A stretch of DNA of 64,000 nt from Piscicola geometra. Lineage: Eukaryota; Annelida; Clitellata; Hirudinida; Piscicolidae. A program made the position numbers and the translations under genes. Within the stretch, counting starts at the first letter, position 1. Each line of letters starts with the position of its first letter. Shown piece after piece: positions 46,640 through 58,920 of the stretch. The stretch spans positions 124,001 to 188,000 of the forward strand of contig OX030958.1 of NCBI GenBank assembly GCA_943735955.1, written 5' to 3'. A model generated the notes under the pieces. That model ran no database searches. It worked only from the letters and a program-made list of their open reading frames with translations, and was not told the origin of the DNA.

Positions 46640-49600
46640 GGTAAGGCCAGGTGGTGCAAAGTGGTGCCAAGTGGTGCCAGGTGGTGCAAAGTGGTGCAAA
46701 GTGGTGCCAGGTGGTGCAAGGTGGTGCCAGGTGGTGCCAGGTGGTGACAGGTGGTGCAAGGTGGTGTTAGGTGGTGCAAAGTGGTGCAAAGTGGTGCCAA
46801 GTGGTGCAAAGTGGTGCAAGGTGGTGCCAGGTGGTGCAAAGTGGTGCCAGGTGGTGCCAGGTGGTGCCAGGTGGTGCAAGGTGGTGCCAGGTGGTGCAAA
46901 GTGGTGCAAAGTGGAGCCAGGTGGTGCAAAGTGGTGCAAAGTGGAGCCAGGTGGTGCAAAGTGGTGCAAAGTGGTGCCAGGTGGTGCAAAGTGTTGCAAG
47001 GTGGTGCCAGGTGGTGCAAAGTGGTGCAAAGTGGTGCCAGGTGGTGCCAGGTGGTGCAAAGTGGTGCAAAGTGGTGCAAAGTGGTGCCAGGTGGTGCCAG
47101 GTGGTGCAAGGTGGTGCCAGGTGGTGCAAGGTGGTGCCAGGTGGTGCAAGGTGGTGCCAGGTGGTGCAAAGTGGTGCAAAGTGGTGCCAGGTGGTGCAAA
47201 GTGGTGCAAGGTGGTGCCAGGTGGTGCAAAGTGGTGCAAGGTGGTGCCAGGTGGTGCCAGGTGGTGCCAGGTGGTGCAAGGTGGTGCCAGGTGGTGCAAA
47301 GTGGTGCAAAGTGGTGCCAGGTGGTGCAAAGTTGTGCAAGGTGGTGCCAGGTGGTGCAAAGTGGTGCCAGGTGGTGCCAGGTGGTGCAAAGTGGTGCAAA
47401 GTGGTGCCAGGTGGTGCAAGGTGGTGCCAGGTAGTGTCAGATGGTGCCAGGTGGTGCAAGGTGGTGCCAGGTGGTGCAAAGTGGTGCAAAGTGGTGCCAG
47501 GTGGTGCAAAGTGGTGCAAAGTGGTGCCAGGTGGTGCAAAGTGGTGCAAGGTGGTGCCAGGTGGTGCAAAGTGGTGCAAGGTGGTGCCAGGTGGTGCCAG
47601 GTGGTGCCATGTGGTGCAAGGTGGTGCCAGGTGGTGCAAAGTGGTGCAAAGTGGTGCCAGGTGGTGCAAGGTGGTGCCAGGTGGTGCCAGGTGGTGCGAA
47701 GTGGTGCCAGGTGGTGCCAGGTGGTGCAAGGTGGTGCCAGGTGGTGCCAAGTGGTGCAAGGTGGTGCAAGGTGGTGCCAGGTGGTGCAAAGTGGTGCAAA
47801 GTGGTGCCAGGTGGTGCAAAGTGGTGCAAGGTGGTGCCAGGTGGTGCCAGGTGGTGCCAGGTGGTGCAAAGTGGTGCAAAGTGGTGCAAAGTGGTGCCAG
47901 GTGGTGCCAGGTGGTGCAAGGTGGTGCCAGGTGGTGCAAGGTGGTGCCAGGTGGTGCCAGGTGGTGCCAGGTGGTGCAAGGTGGTGCCAGGTGGTGCAAA
48001 GTGGTGCAAAGTGGTGCCAGGTGGTGCAAAGTTGTGCAAGGTGGTGCCAGGTGGTGCAAAGTGGTGCCAGGTGGTGCCAGGTGGTGCAAAGTGGTGCAAA
48101 GTGGTGCCAGGTGGTGCCAGGTGGTGCAAAGTGGTGCCAGGTGGTGCCAGGTGGTGCAAAGTGGTGCAAAGTGGTGCCAGGTGGTGCAAAGTGGTGCAAG
48201 GTGGTGCCAGGTGGTGCAAAGTGGTGCCAGGTGGTGCAAGGTGGTGCCAGGTGGTGCCAGGTGGTGCAAAGTAGTGCAAGGTAAGGCCAGGTGGTGCAAA
48301 GTGGTGCCAAGTGGTGCCAGGTGGTGCAAAGTGGTGCAAAGTGGTGCCAGGTGGTGCAAGGTGGTGCCAGGTGGTGCCAGGTGGTGACAGGTGGTGCAAG
48401 GTGGTGTTAGGTGGTGCAAAGTGGTGCAAAGTGGTGCCAAGTGGTGCAAAGTGGTGCAAGGTGGTGCCAGGTGGTGCAAAGTGGTGCCAGGTGGTGCCAG
48501 GTGGTGCCAGGTGGTGCAAGGTGGTGCCAGGTGGTGCAAAGTGGTGCAAAGTGGAGCCAGGTGGTGCAAAGTGGTGCAAAGTGAAGCCAGGTGGTGCAAA
48601 GTGGTGCAAAGTGGTGCCAGGTGGTGCAAAGTGTTGCAAGGTGGTGCCAGGTGGTGCAAAGTGGTGCAAAGTGGTGCCAGGTGGTGCCAGGTGGTGCAAA
48701 GTGGTGCAAAGTGGTGCAAAGTGGTGCCAGGTGGTGCCAGGTGGTGCAAGGTGGTGCCAGGTGGTGCAAGGTGGTGCCAGGTGGTGCAAGGTGGTGCCAG
48801 GTGGTGCAAAGTGGTGCAAAGTGGTGCCAGGTGGTGCAAAGTGGTGCAAGGTGGTGCCAGGTGGTGCAAAGTGGTGCAAGGTGGTGCCAGGTGGTGCCAG
48901 GTGGTGCCAGGTGGTGCAAAGTGGTGCAAAGTGGTGCCAGGTGGTGCAAAGTGGTGCAAGGTGGTGCCAGGTGGTGCCAGGTGGTGCCAGGTGGTGCAAA
49001 GTGGTGCAAAGTGGTGCAAAGTGGTGCCAGGTGGTGCAAGGTGGTGCCAGGTGGTGCAAGGTGGTGCCAGGTGGTGCCAGGTGGTGCCAGGTGGTGCAAG
49101 GTGGTGCCAGGTGGTGCAAAGTGGTGCAAAGTGGTGCCAGGTGGTGCAAAGTTGTGCAAGGTGGTGCCAGGTGGTGCAAAGTGGTGCCAGGTGGTGCCAG
49201 GTGGTGCAAAGTGGTGCAAAGTGGTGCCAGGTGGTGCCAGGTGGTGCAAAGTGGTGCCAGGTGGTGCCAGGTGGTGCAAAGTGGTGCAAAGTGGTGCCAG
49301 GTGGTGCAAAGTGGTGCAAGGTGGTGCCAGGTGGTGCAAAGTGGTGCCAGGTGGTGCAAGGTGGTGCCAGGTGGTGCCAGGTGGTGCAAAGTAGTGCAAG
49401 GTAAGGCCAGGTGGTGCAAAGTGGTGCCAAGTGGTGCCAGGTGGTGCAAAGTGGTGCAAAGTGGTGCCAGGTGGTGCAAGGTGGTGCCAGGTGGTGCCAG
49501 GTGGTGACAGGTGGTGCAAGGTGGTGTTAGGTGGTGCAAAGTGGTGCAAAGTGGTGCCAAGTGGTGCAAAGTGGTGCAAGGTGGTGCCAGGTGGTGCAAA

Positions 49601-50870
49601 GTGGTGCCAGGTGGTGCCAGGTGGTGCCAGGTGGTGCAAGGTGGTGCCAGGTGGTGCAAAGTGGTGCAAAGTGGAGCCAGGTGGTGCAAAGTGGTGCAAA
49701 GTGGAGCCAGGTGGTGCAAAGTGGTGCAAAGTGGTGCCAGGTGGTGCAAAGTGTTGCAAGGTGGTGCCAGGTGGTGCAAAGTGGTGCAAAGTGGTGCCAG
49801 GTGGTGCCAGGTGGTGCAAAGTGGTGCAAAGTGGTGCAAAGTGGTGCCAGGTGGTGCCAGGTGGTGCAAGGTGGTGCCAGGTGGTGCAAGGTGGTGCCAG
49901 GTGGTGCAAGGTGGTGCCAGGTGGTGCAAAGTGGTGCAAAGTGGTGCCAGGTGGTGCAAAGTGGTGCAAGGTGGTGCCAGGTGGTGCAAAGTGGTGCAAG
50001 GTGGTGCCAGGTGGTGCCAGGTGGTGCCAGGTGGTGCAAGGTGGTGCCAGGTGGTGCAAAGTGGTGCAAAGTGGTGCCAGGTGGTGCAAAGTTGTGCAAG
50101 GTGGTGCCAGGTGGTGCAAAGTGGTGCCAGGTGGTGCCAGGTGGTGCAAAGTGGTGCAAAGTGGTGCCAGGTGGTGCAAGGTGGTGCCAGGTAGTGTCAG
50201 ATGGTGCCAGGTGGTGCAAGGTGGTGCCAGGTGGTGCAAAGTGGTGCAAAGTGGTGCCAGGTGGTGCAAAGTGGTGCAAAGTGGTGCCAGGTGGTGCAAA
50301 GTGGTGCAAGGTGGTGCCAGGTGGTGCAAAGTGGTGCAAGGTGGTGCCAGGTGGTGCCAGGTGGTGCCAGGTGGTGCAAGGTGGTGCCAGGTGGTGCAAA
50401 GTGGTGCAAAGTGGTGCCAGGTGGTGCAAGGTGGTGCCAGGTGGTGCCAGGTGGTGCGAAGTGGTGCCAGGTGGTGCCAGGTGGTGCAAGGTGGTGCCAG
50501 GTGGTGCCAAGTGGTGCAAGGTGGTGCAAGGTGGTGCCAGGTGGTGCAAAGTGGTGCAAAGTGGTGCCAGGTGGTGCAAAGTGGTGCAAGGTGGTGCCAG
50601 GTGGTGCCAGGTGGTGCCAGGTGGTGCAAAGTGGTGCAAAGTGGTGCAAAGTGGTGCCAGGTGGTGCCAGGTGGAGCAAGGTGGTGCCAGGTGGTGCAAG
50701 GTGGTGCCAGGTGGTGCCAGGTGGTGCCAGGTGGTGCAAGGTGGTGCCAGGTGGTGCAAAGTGGTGCAAAGTGGTGCCAGGTGGTGCAAAGTTGTGCAAG
50801 GTGGTGCCAGGTGGTGCAAAGTGGTGCCAGGTGGTGCCAGGTGGTGCAAAGTGGTGCAAAGTGGTGCCAG
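46640..50870. repeat. 2,760-bp spaced duplication with an internal 1.12-kb step
   Basis: Bases about 46,640-48,110 match about 49,400-50,870 at an offset of 2,760. Shared units include GTAAGGCC (46,641 and 49,401), GTGTTAGG (46,761 and 49,521), GTTGTGCAAGG, GTAGTGTCAGATGG (47,431 and 50,191) and GTGCGAAG (47,697 and 50,457). Between them a shortened copy starts at 48,281, giving GTAAGGCC spacings of 1,640 and 1,120. Differences include GCCATGTGG near 47,610 versus GCCAGGTGG near 50,370, and GTGGAGCAAG at 50,671 versus GTGGTGCAAG at 47,911. Confidence 0.87.
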
Positions 50871-51230
50871 GCGGTGCAAGGTGGTGCCAGGTAGTGTCAG
50901 ATGGTGCCAGGTGGTGCAAGGTGGTGCCAGGTGGTGCAAAGTGGTGCAAAGTGGTGCCAGGTGGTGCAAAGTGGTGCAAAGTGGTGCCAGGTGGTGCAAA
51001 GTAATGCAAGGTGGTGCCAGGTGGTGCAAAGTGGTGCAAGGTGGTGCCAGGTGGTGCCAGGTGGTGCCAGGTGGTGCAAGGTGGTGCCAGGTGGTGCAAA
51101 GTGGTGCAAAGTGGTGCCAGGTGGTGCAAGGTGGTGCCAGGTGGTGCCAGGTGGTGCGAAGTGGTGCCAGGTGGTGCCAGGTGGTGCAAGGTGGTGCCAG
51201 GTGGTGCCAGGTGGTGCAAGGTGGTGCAAG

Positions 51231-54200
51231 GTGGTGCCAGGTGGTGCAAAGTGGTGCAAAGTGGTGCCAGGTGGTGCAAAGTGGTGCAAGGTGGTGCCAG
51301 GTGGTGCCAGGTGGTACCAGGTGGTGCCAGGTGGTGCAAGTTGGTGCCAGGTGGTGCAAAGTGGTGCAAAGTGGAGCCAGGTGGTGCAAGGTGGTGCCAG
51401 GTGGTGCAAAGTGGTGCAAAGTGGTGCCAGGTGGTGCAAAGTGGTGCAAGGTGGTGCCAGGTGGTGCAAAGTGGTGCCAGGTGGTGCAAGGTGGTGCCAG
51501 GTGGTGCAAAGTGGTGCAAAGTGGTGCCAGATGGTGCAAAGTGGTGCAAAGTGGTGCCAGGTGGTGCCAGGTGGTGCAAGGTGGTGCTAGGTGGTGCAAA
51601 GTGGTGCAAAGTGGTGCCAGGTGGTGCAAAGTGGTGCAAGGTGGTGCCAGGTGGTGCCAGGTGGTGCAAAGTAGTGCAAGGTGGTGCCAGGTGGTGCAAA
51701 GTGGTGCCAAGTGGTGCCAGGTGGTGCAAAGTGGTGCCAGGTGGTGCAAGGTGGTGCCAAGTGGTGCCAGGTGGTGACAGGTGGTGCAAAATGGTGCCAG
51801 GTGGTGCAAAGTGGTGCAAAGTGGTGCCAGGTGGTGCAAAGTGGGGCAAGGTGGTGCCAGGTGGTGCAGAGTGGTGCCAGGTGGTGCCAGGTGGTGCCAG
51901 GTGGTGCAAGGTGGTGCCAGGTGGTGCCAGGTGGTGCAAGGTGGTGCCAGGTGGTGCAAAGTGGTGCAAAGTGGAGCCAGGTGGTGCAAAGTGGTGCAAA
52001 GTGGAGCCAGGTGGTGCAAAGTGGTGCAAAGTGGTGCCAGGTGGTGCAAAGTGTTGCAAGGTGGTGCCAGGTGGTGCAAAGTGGTGCAAAGTGGTGCCAG
52101 GTGGTGCAAAGTATTGCAAGGTGGTGCCGGGTGGTGCAAAGTGGTGCCAGGTGGTGCAAGGTGGTGCCAGGTGGTGCCAGGTGGTGCAAAGTAGTGCAAG
52201 GTAAGGCCAGGTGGTGCAAAGTGGTGCCAAGTGGTGCCAGGTGGTGCAAAGTGGTGCAAAGTGGTGACAGGTGGTGCAAGGTGGTGCCAGGTGGTGCAAA
52301 GTGGTGCAAAGTGGTGCCAGGTGGTGCAAAGTGGTGCAAGGTGGTGCAAAGTGGTGCTAGGTGGTGCCAGGTGGTGCCAGGTGGTGCAAGGTGGTGCCAG
52401 GTGGTGCAAAGTGGTGCAAAGTGGAGCCAGGTGGTGCAAAGTAGTGCAAAGTGGAGCCAGGTGGTGCAAAGTGGTGCAAAGTGGTGCCAGGTGGTGCAAA
52501 GTGTTGCAAGGTGGTGCCAGGTGGTGCAAAGTGGTGCAAAGTGGTGCCAGGTGGTGCCAGGTGGTGCAAAGTGGTGCAAAGTGGTGCCAGGTGGTGCCAG
52601 GTGGTGCAAGGTGGTGCCAGGTGGTGCAAGGTGGTGCCAGGTGGTGCAAGGTGGTGCCAGGTGGTGCAAAGTGGTGCAAAGTGGTGCCAGGTGGTGCAAA
52701 GTGGTGCAAGGTGGTGCCAGGTGGTGCAAAGTGGTGCAAGGTGGTGCCAGGTGGTGCCAGGTGGTGCCAGGTGGTGCAAGGTGGTGCCAGGTGGTGCAAA
52801 GTAGTGCAAAGTGGTGCCAGGTGGTGCAAAGTTGTGCAAGGTGGTGCCAGGTGGTGCAAAGTGGTGCAAAGTGGTGCCAGGTGGTGCAAAGTGGTGCAAG
52901 GTGGTGCCAGGTGGTGCCAGGTGGTGCCAGGTGGTGCCAGGTGGTGCAAGTTGGTGCCAGGTGGTGCAAAGTGGTGCAAAGTGGAGCCAGGTGGTGCAAG
53001 GTGGTGCCAGGTGGTGCAAAGTGGTGCAAAGTGGTGCCAGGTGGTGCAAAGTGGTGCAAGGTGGTGCCAGGTGGTGCAAAGTGGTGCCAGGTGGTGCAAG
53101 GTGGTGCCAGGTGGTGCAAAGTGGTGCAAAGTGGTGCCAGATGGTGCAAAGTGGTGCAAAGTGGTGCCAGGTGGTGCCAGGTGGTGCAAGGTGGTGCTAG
53201 GTGGTGCAAAGTGGTGCAAAGTGGTGCCAGGTGGTGCAAAGTGGTGCAAGGTGGTGCCAGGTGGTGCCAGGTGGTGCAAAGTAGTGCAAGGTGGTGCCAG
53301 GTGGTGCAAAGTGGTGCCAAGTGGTGCCAGGTGGTGCAAAGTGGTGCCAGGTGGTGCAAGGTGGTGCCAAGTGGTGCCAGGTGGTGACAGGTGGTGCAAA
53401 ATGGTGCCAGGTGGTGCAAAGTGGTGCAAAGTGGTGCCAGGTGGTGCAAAGTGGGGCAAGGTGGTGCCAGGTGGTGCAGAGTGGTGCCAGGTGGTGCCAG
53501 GTGGTGCCAGGTGGTGCAAGGTGGTGCAAGGTGGTGCCAGGTGGTGCAAGGTGGTGCCAGGTGGTGCAAAGTGGTGCAAAGTGGAGCCAGGTGGTGCAAA
53601 GTGGTGCAAAGTGGAGCCAGGTGGTGCAAAGTGGTGCAAAGTGGTGCCAGGTGGTGCAAAGTGTTGCAAGGTGGTGCCAGGTGGTGCAAAGTGGTGCAAA
53701 GTGGTGCCAGGTGGTGCAAAGTATTGCAAGGTGGTGCCGGGTGGTGCAAAGTGGTGCCAGGTGGTGCAAGGTGGTGCCAGGTGGTGCCAGGTGGTGCAAA
53801 GTAGTGCAAGGTAAGGCCAGGTGGTGCAAAGTGGTGCCAAGTGGTGCCAGGTGGTGCAAAGTGGTGCAAAGTGGTGACAGGTGGTGCAAGGTGGTGCCAG
53901 GTGGTGCAAAGTGGTGCAAAGTGGTGCCAGGTGGTGCAAAGTGGTGCAAGGTGGTGCAAAGTGGTGCTAGGTGGTGCCAGGTGGTGCCAGGTGGTGCAAG
54001 GTGGTGCCAGGTGGTGCAAAGTGGTGCAAAGTGGAGCCAGGTGGTGCAAAGTAGTGCAAAGTGGAGCCAGGTGGTGCAAAGTGGTGCAAAGTGGTGCCAG
54101 GTGGTGCAAAGTGTTGCAAGGTGGTGCCAGGTGGTGCAAAGTGGTGCAAAGTGGTGCCAGGTGGTGCCAGGTGGTGCAAAGTGGTGCAAAGTGGTGCCAG

Positions 54201-55449
54201 GTGGTGCCAGGTGGTGCAAGGTGGTGCCAGGTGGTGCAAGGTGGTGCCAGGTGGTGCAAGGTGGTGCCAGGTGGTGCAAAGTGGTGCAAAGTGGTGCCAG
54301 GTGGTGCAAAGTGGTGCAAGGTGGTGCCAGGTGGTGCAAAGTGGTGCAAGGTGGTGCCAGGTGGTGCCAGGTGGTGCCAGGTGGTGCAAGGTGGTGCCAG
54401 GTGGTGCAAAGTAGTGCAAAGTGGTGCCAGGTGGTGCAAAGTTGTGCAAGGTGGTGCCAGGTGGTGCAAAGTGGTGCAAAGTGGTGCCAGGTGGTGCAAA
54501 GTGGTGCAAGGTGGTGCCAGGTGGTGCCAGGTGGTGCCAGGTGGTGCCAGGTGGTGCAAGTTGGTGCCAGGTGGTGCAAAGTGGTGCAAAGTGGAGCCAG
54601 GTGGTGCAAGGTGGTGCCAGGTGGTGCAAAGTGGTGCAAAGTGGTGCCAGGTGGTGCAAAGTGGTGCAAGGTGGTGCCAGGTGGTGCAAAGTGGTGCCAG
54701 GTGGTGCAAGGTGGTGCCAGGTGGTGCAAAGTGGTGCAAAGTGGTGCCAGATGGTGCAAAGTGGTGCAAAGTGGTGCCAGGTGGTGCCAGGTGGTGCAAG
54801 GTGGTGCTAGGTGGTGCAAAGTGGTGCAAAGTGGTGCCAGGTGGTGCAAAGTGGTGCAAGGTGGTGCCAGGTGGTGCCAGGTGGTGCAAAGTAGTGCAAG
54901 GTGGTGCCAGGTGGTGCAAAGTGGTGCCAAGTGGTGCCAGGTGGTGCAAAGTGGTGCCAGGTGGTGCAAGGTGGTGCCAAGTGGTGCCAGGTGGTGACAG
55001 GTGGTGCAAAATGGTGCCAGGTGGTGCAAAGTGGTGCAAAGTGGTGCCAGGTGGTGCAAAGTGGGGCAAGGTGGTGCCAGGTGGTGCAGAGTGGTGCCAG
55101 GTGGTGCCAGGTGGTGCCAGGTGGTGCAAGGTGGTGCCAGGTGGTGCCAGGTGGTGCAAGGTGGTGCCAGGTGGTGCAAAGTGGTGCAAAGTGGAGCCAG
55201 GTGGTGCAAAGTGGTGCAAAGTGGAGCCAGGTGGTGCAAAGTGGTGCAAAGTGGTGCCAGGTGGTGCAAAGTGTTGCAAGGTGGTGCCAGGTGGTGCAAA
55301 GTGGTGCAAAGTGGTGCCAGGTGGTGCAAAGTATTGCAAGGTGGTGCCGGGTGGTGCAAAGTGGTGCCAGGTGGTGCAAGGTGGTGCCAGGTGGTGCCAG
55401 GTGGTGCAAAGTAGTGCAAGGTAAGGCCAGGTGGTGCAAAGTGGTGCCA
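51231..55449. repeat. 1,610-bp near-perfect triplication
   Basis: Three copies run at about 51,231-52,840, 52,841-54,450 and 54,451-55,449, the last partial. Each carries the same private units at 1,610-bp intervals: CAAGTTGGTGCC (from 51,337), GTGCTAGG (51,587; 53,197; 54,807), GTGGGGCAAGG (51,841; 53,451; 55,061), GTGCAGAGTGG, GTATTGCAAGG (52,111; 53,721; 55,331), GTGCCGGG (52,126; 53,736; 55,346) and GTAAGGCC (52,201; 53,811; 55,421). The few differences seen include GTGGTACC at 51,311-51,320 only in copy 1 and GTGGTGCAAG at 53,521 only in copy 2. Confidence 0.92.
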
Positions 55450-58400
55450 GGTCGTGCAAGGTGGTGCCAGGTGGTGCAAAGTGGTGCAAAGTGGTGCCAG
55501 GTGGTGCAAAGTGGTGCAAGGTGGTGCCAGGTGGTGCAAAGTGGTGCCAGGTGGTGCAAGGTGGTGCCAGGTGGTGCAAAGTGGTGCAAGGTGGTGCCAG
55601 GTGGTGCAAAGTGGTGCAAAGTGGTGCCAGGTGGTGCCAAGTGGTGCAAGGTGGTGTCAGGTGGTGCAAAGTGGTGCAAAGTGGTGCCAGGTGGTGCAAA
55701 GTGGTGCAAGGTGGTGCCAGGTGGTGCAAAGTGGTGCCAGGTGGTGCAAGGTGGTGCCAGATGGTGCCAGGTGGTGCAAAGTAGTGCAAGGTGGTGCCAG
55801 GTGGTGCAAAGTAGTGCCAAGTGGTGCCAGGTGGTGCAAAGTGGTGCAAAGTGGTGCCAGGTGGTGCAAGGTAGTGCCAGGTGGTGCCAGGTAGTGACAG
55901 GTGGTGCAAGGTGGTGCCAGGTGGTGCAAAGTGGTGCAAAGTGGTGCCAGGTGGTGCAAAGTGGTGCAAGGTGGTGCCAGGTGGTGCAAAGTGGTGCCAG
56001 GTGGTGCCAGGTGGTGCCAGGTGGTGCAAAGTAGTGCCAGGTGGTGCAAAGTGGTGCCAGGTGGTGCAAGGTGGTGCCAGGTGGTGCCAGGTGGTGCCAG
56101 GTGGTGCAAGGTGGTTCCAAGTGGTACAAAGTGGTGCAAAGTGGTGCCAGGTGGTGCAAGGTGGTGCCAGGTGGTGCCAGGTGGTGCAAAGTGGTGCCAG
56201 GTGGTGCCAGGTGGTGCAAGGTGGTGCCAGGTGGTGCCAGGTGGTGCAAGGTGGTGCCAGGTGGTGCAAAGTGGTGCAAAGTGGTGCCAGGTGGTGCAAA
56301 GTGGTGAAAGGTGGTGCCAGGTGGTGCAAAGTGGTGCAAGGTGGTGCCAGGTGGTGCCAGGTGGTGCCAGGTGGTGCAAGGTGGTGCCAGGTGGTGCAAA
56401 GTGGTGCAAAGTGGAGCCAGGTGGTGCAAGGTGGTGCCAGGTGGTGCAAAGTGGTGCAAAGTGGTGCCAGGTGGTGCAAAGTGGTGCAAGGTGGTGCCAG
56501 GTGGTGCAAAGTGGTGCCAGGTGGTGCAAGGTGGTGCCAGGTGGTGCAAAGTGGTGCCAGGTGGTGCCAGGTGGTGCCAGGTGGTGCAAAGTGGTGCCAG
56601 GTGGTGCAAAGTGGTGCCAGGTGGTGCAAGGTGGTGCCAGGTGGTGCCAGGTGGTGCCAGGTGGTGCAAGGTGGTTCCAAGTGGTACAAAGTGGTGCAAA
56701 GTGGTGCCAGGTGGTGCAAGGTGGTGCCAGGTGGTGCCAGGTGGTGCAAAGTGGTGCCAGGTGGTGCCAGGTGGTGCAAGGTGGTGCCAGGTGGTGCCAG
56801 GTGGTGCAAGGTGGTGCCAGGTGGTGCAAAGTGGTGCAAAGTGGTGCCAGGTGGTGCAAAGTGGTGAAAGGTGGTGCCAGGTGGTGCAAAGTGGTGCAAG
56901 GTGGTGCCAGGTGGTGCCAGGTGGTGCCAGGTGGTGCAAGGTGGTGCCAGGTGGTGCAAAGTGGTGCAAAGTGGAGCCAGGTGGTGCAAGGTGGTGCCAG
57001 GTGGTGCAAAGTGGTGCAAAGTGGTGCCAGGTGGTGCAAAGTGGTGCAAGGTGGTGCCAGGTGGTGCAAAGTGGTGCCAGGTGGTGCAAGGTGGTGCCAG
57101 GTGGTGCAAAGTGGTGTAAGGTGGTGCCAGGTGGTGCAAAGTGGTGCAAAGTGGTGCCAGGTGGTGCAAGGTGGTGCCAGGTGGTGCAAAGTGGTGCAAA
57201 GTGGTGCCAGGTGGTGCAAAGTGGTGCAAGGTGGTGCCAGGTGGTGCAAAGTGGTGCCAGGTGGTGCAAGGTGGTGCCAGATGGTGCCAGGTGGTGCAAA
57301 GTAGTGCAAGGTGGTGCCAGGTGGTGCAAAGTGGTGCAAAGTGGTGCCAGGTGGTGCCAGGTGGTGCAAGGTGGTGCCAGGTGGTGCAAAGTGGTGCAAA
57401 GTGGTGCCAGGTGGTGCAAAGTGGTGCAAGGTGGTGCCAGGTGGTGCAAAGTAGTGCCAGGTGGTGCAAGGTGGTGCCAGGTGGTGCAAAGTGGTGCTAG
57501 GTGGTGCAAGGTGGGGCCAAGTGGTGCCAGGTGGTGCCAGGTGGTGCAAGGTGGTGCCAGGTGGTGCAAAGTGGTGCAAAGTGGTGCCAGGTGGTGCAAG
57601 GTGGTGCCAGGTGGTGCCAGGTAGTGCAAAGTGGTGCCAGGTGGTGCCAGGTGGTGCAAGGTGGTGCCAGGTGGTGCCAGGTGGTGCAAGGTGGTGCCAG
57701 GTGGTGCAAAGTGGTGCAAAGTGGTGCCAGGTGGTGCAAAGTGGTGCAAGGTGGTGCCAGGTGGTGCAAAGTGGTGCAAGGTGGTGCCAGGTGGTGCCAG
57801 GTGGTGCCAGGTGGTGCAAGGTGGTGCCAGGTGGTGCAAAGTGGTGCAAAGTGGAGCCAGGTGGTGCAAGGTGGTGCCAGGTGGTGCAAAACGGTGCAAA
57901 GTGGTGCCAGGTGGTGCAAAGTGGTGCAAGGTGGTGCCAGGTGGTGCAAAGTGGTGCCAGGTGGTGCAAGGTGGTGCCAGGTGGTGCAAAGTGGTGCAAG
58001 GTGGTGCCAGGTGGTGCAAAGTGGTGCAAAGTGGTGCCAGGTGGTGCCAGGTGGTGCAAGGTGGTGCCAGGTGGTGCAAAGTGGTGCAAAGTGGTGCCAG
58101 GTGGTGCAAAAAGGTGCAAGGTGGTGCCAGGTGGTGCAAAGTGGTGCCAGGTGGTGCAAGGTGGTGCCAGATGGTGCCAGGTGGTGCAAAGTAGTGCAAG
58201 GTGGTGCCAGGTGGTGCAAAGTAGTGCCAAGTGGTGCCAGGTGGTGCAAAGTGGTGCAAAGTGGTGCCAGGTGGTGCAAGGTGGTGCCAGGTGGTGCCAG
58301 GTGGTGACAGGTGGTGCAAGGTGGTGCCAGGTGGTGCAAAGTGGTGCAAAGTGGTGCCAGGTGGTGCAAAGTGGTGCAAGGTGGTGCCAGGTGGTGCAAA
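55450..58400. repeat. First copy of a 4.65/4.09-kb spaced duplication
   Basis: Bases about 55,450-56,520 match 60,100 onward at an offset of 4,650, and 56,521-58,400 match 60,611-62,490 at 4,090. The 560-bp difference is an internal tandem duplication in this copy: the rare pair GTGGTTCC then GTGGTACAAAG occurs at 56,111 and again at 56,671, but only once (60,761) in the partner. Other shared units are GTCGTGCAAGG (55,451), GTAGTGACAGG (55,891), GTGAAAGG (56,301 and 56,861), GTGTAAGG (57,111), GTGGGGCC (57,511), AAACGGTGC (57,889) and CAAAAAGGTGC (58,108). Confidence 0.88.
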
Positions 58401-58920
58401 GTGGTGCAAGGTGGTGCCAGGTGGTGCCAGGTGGTGCCAGGTGGTGCAAGGTGGTGCCAGGTGGTGCAAAGTGGTGCAAAGTGGAGCCAGGTGGTGCAAA
58501 GTGGTGCAAAGTGGTGCCAGGTGGTGCAAAGTGGTGCAAAGTGGTGCCAGGTGGTGCCAAGTGGTGCCAGGTGGTGCAAAGTGGTGCAAAGTGGTGCAAA
58601 GTGGTGCCAGGTGGTGCAAGGTGGTGCCAGGTGGTGCCAGGTGGTGACAGGTGGTGCAAGGTGGTGCCAGGTGGTGCAAAGTGGTGCAAAGTGGTGCCAG
58701 GTGGTGCAAAGTGGTGCAAGGTGGTGCCAGGTGGTGCAAAGTGGTGCCAGGTGGTGCCAGGTGGTGCCAGGTGGTGCAAAGTGGTGCCAGGTGGTGCAAA
58801 GTGGTGCCAGGTGGTGCAAGGTGGTGCCAGGTGGTGCCAGGTGGTGCCAGGTGGTGCCAGGTGGTGCAAGGTGGTTCCAGGTGGTGCAAAGTGGAGCAAA
58901 GTGGTGCCAGGTGGTGCAAG

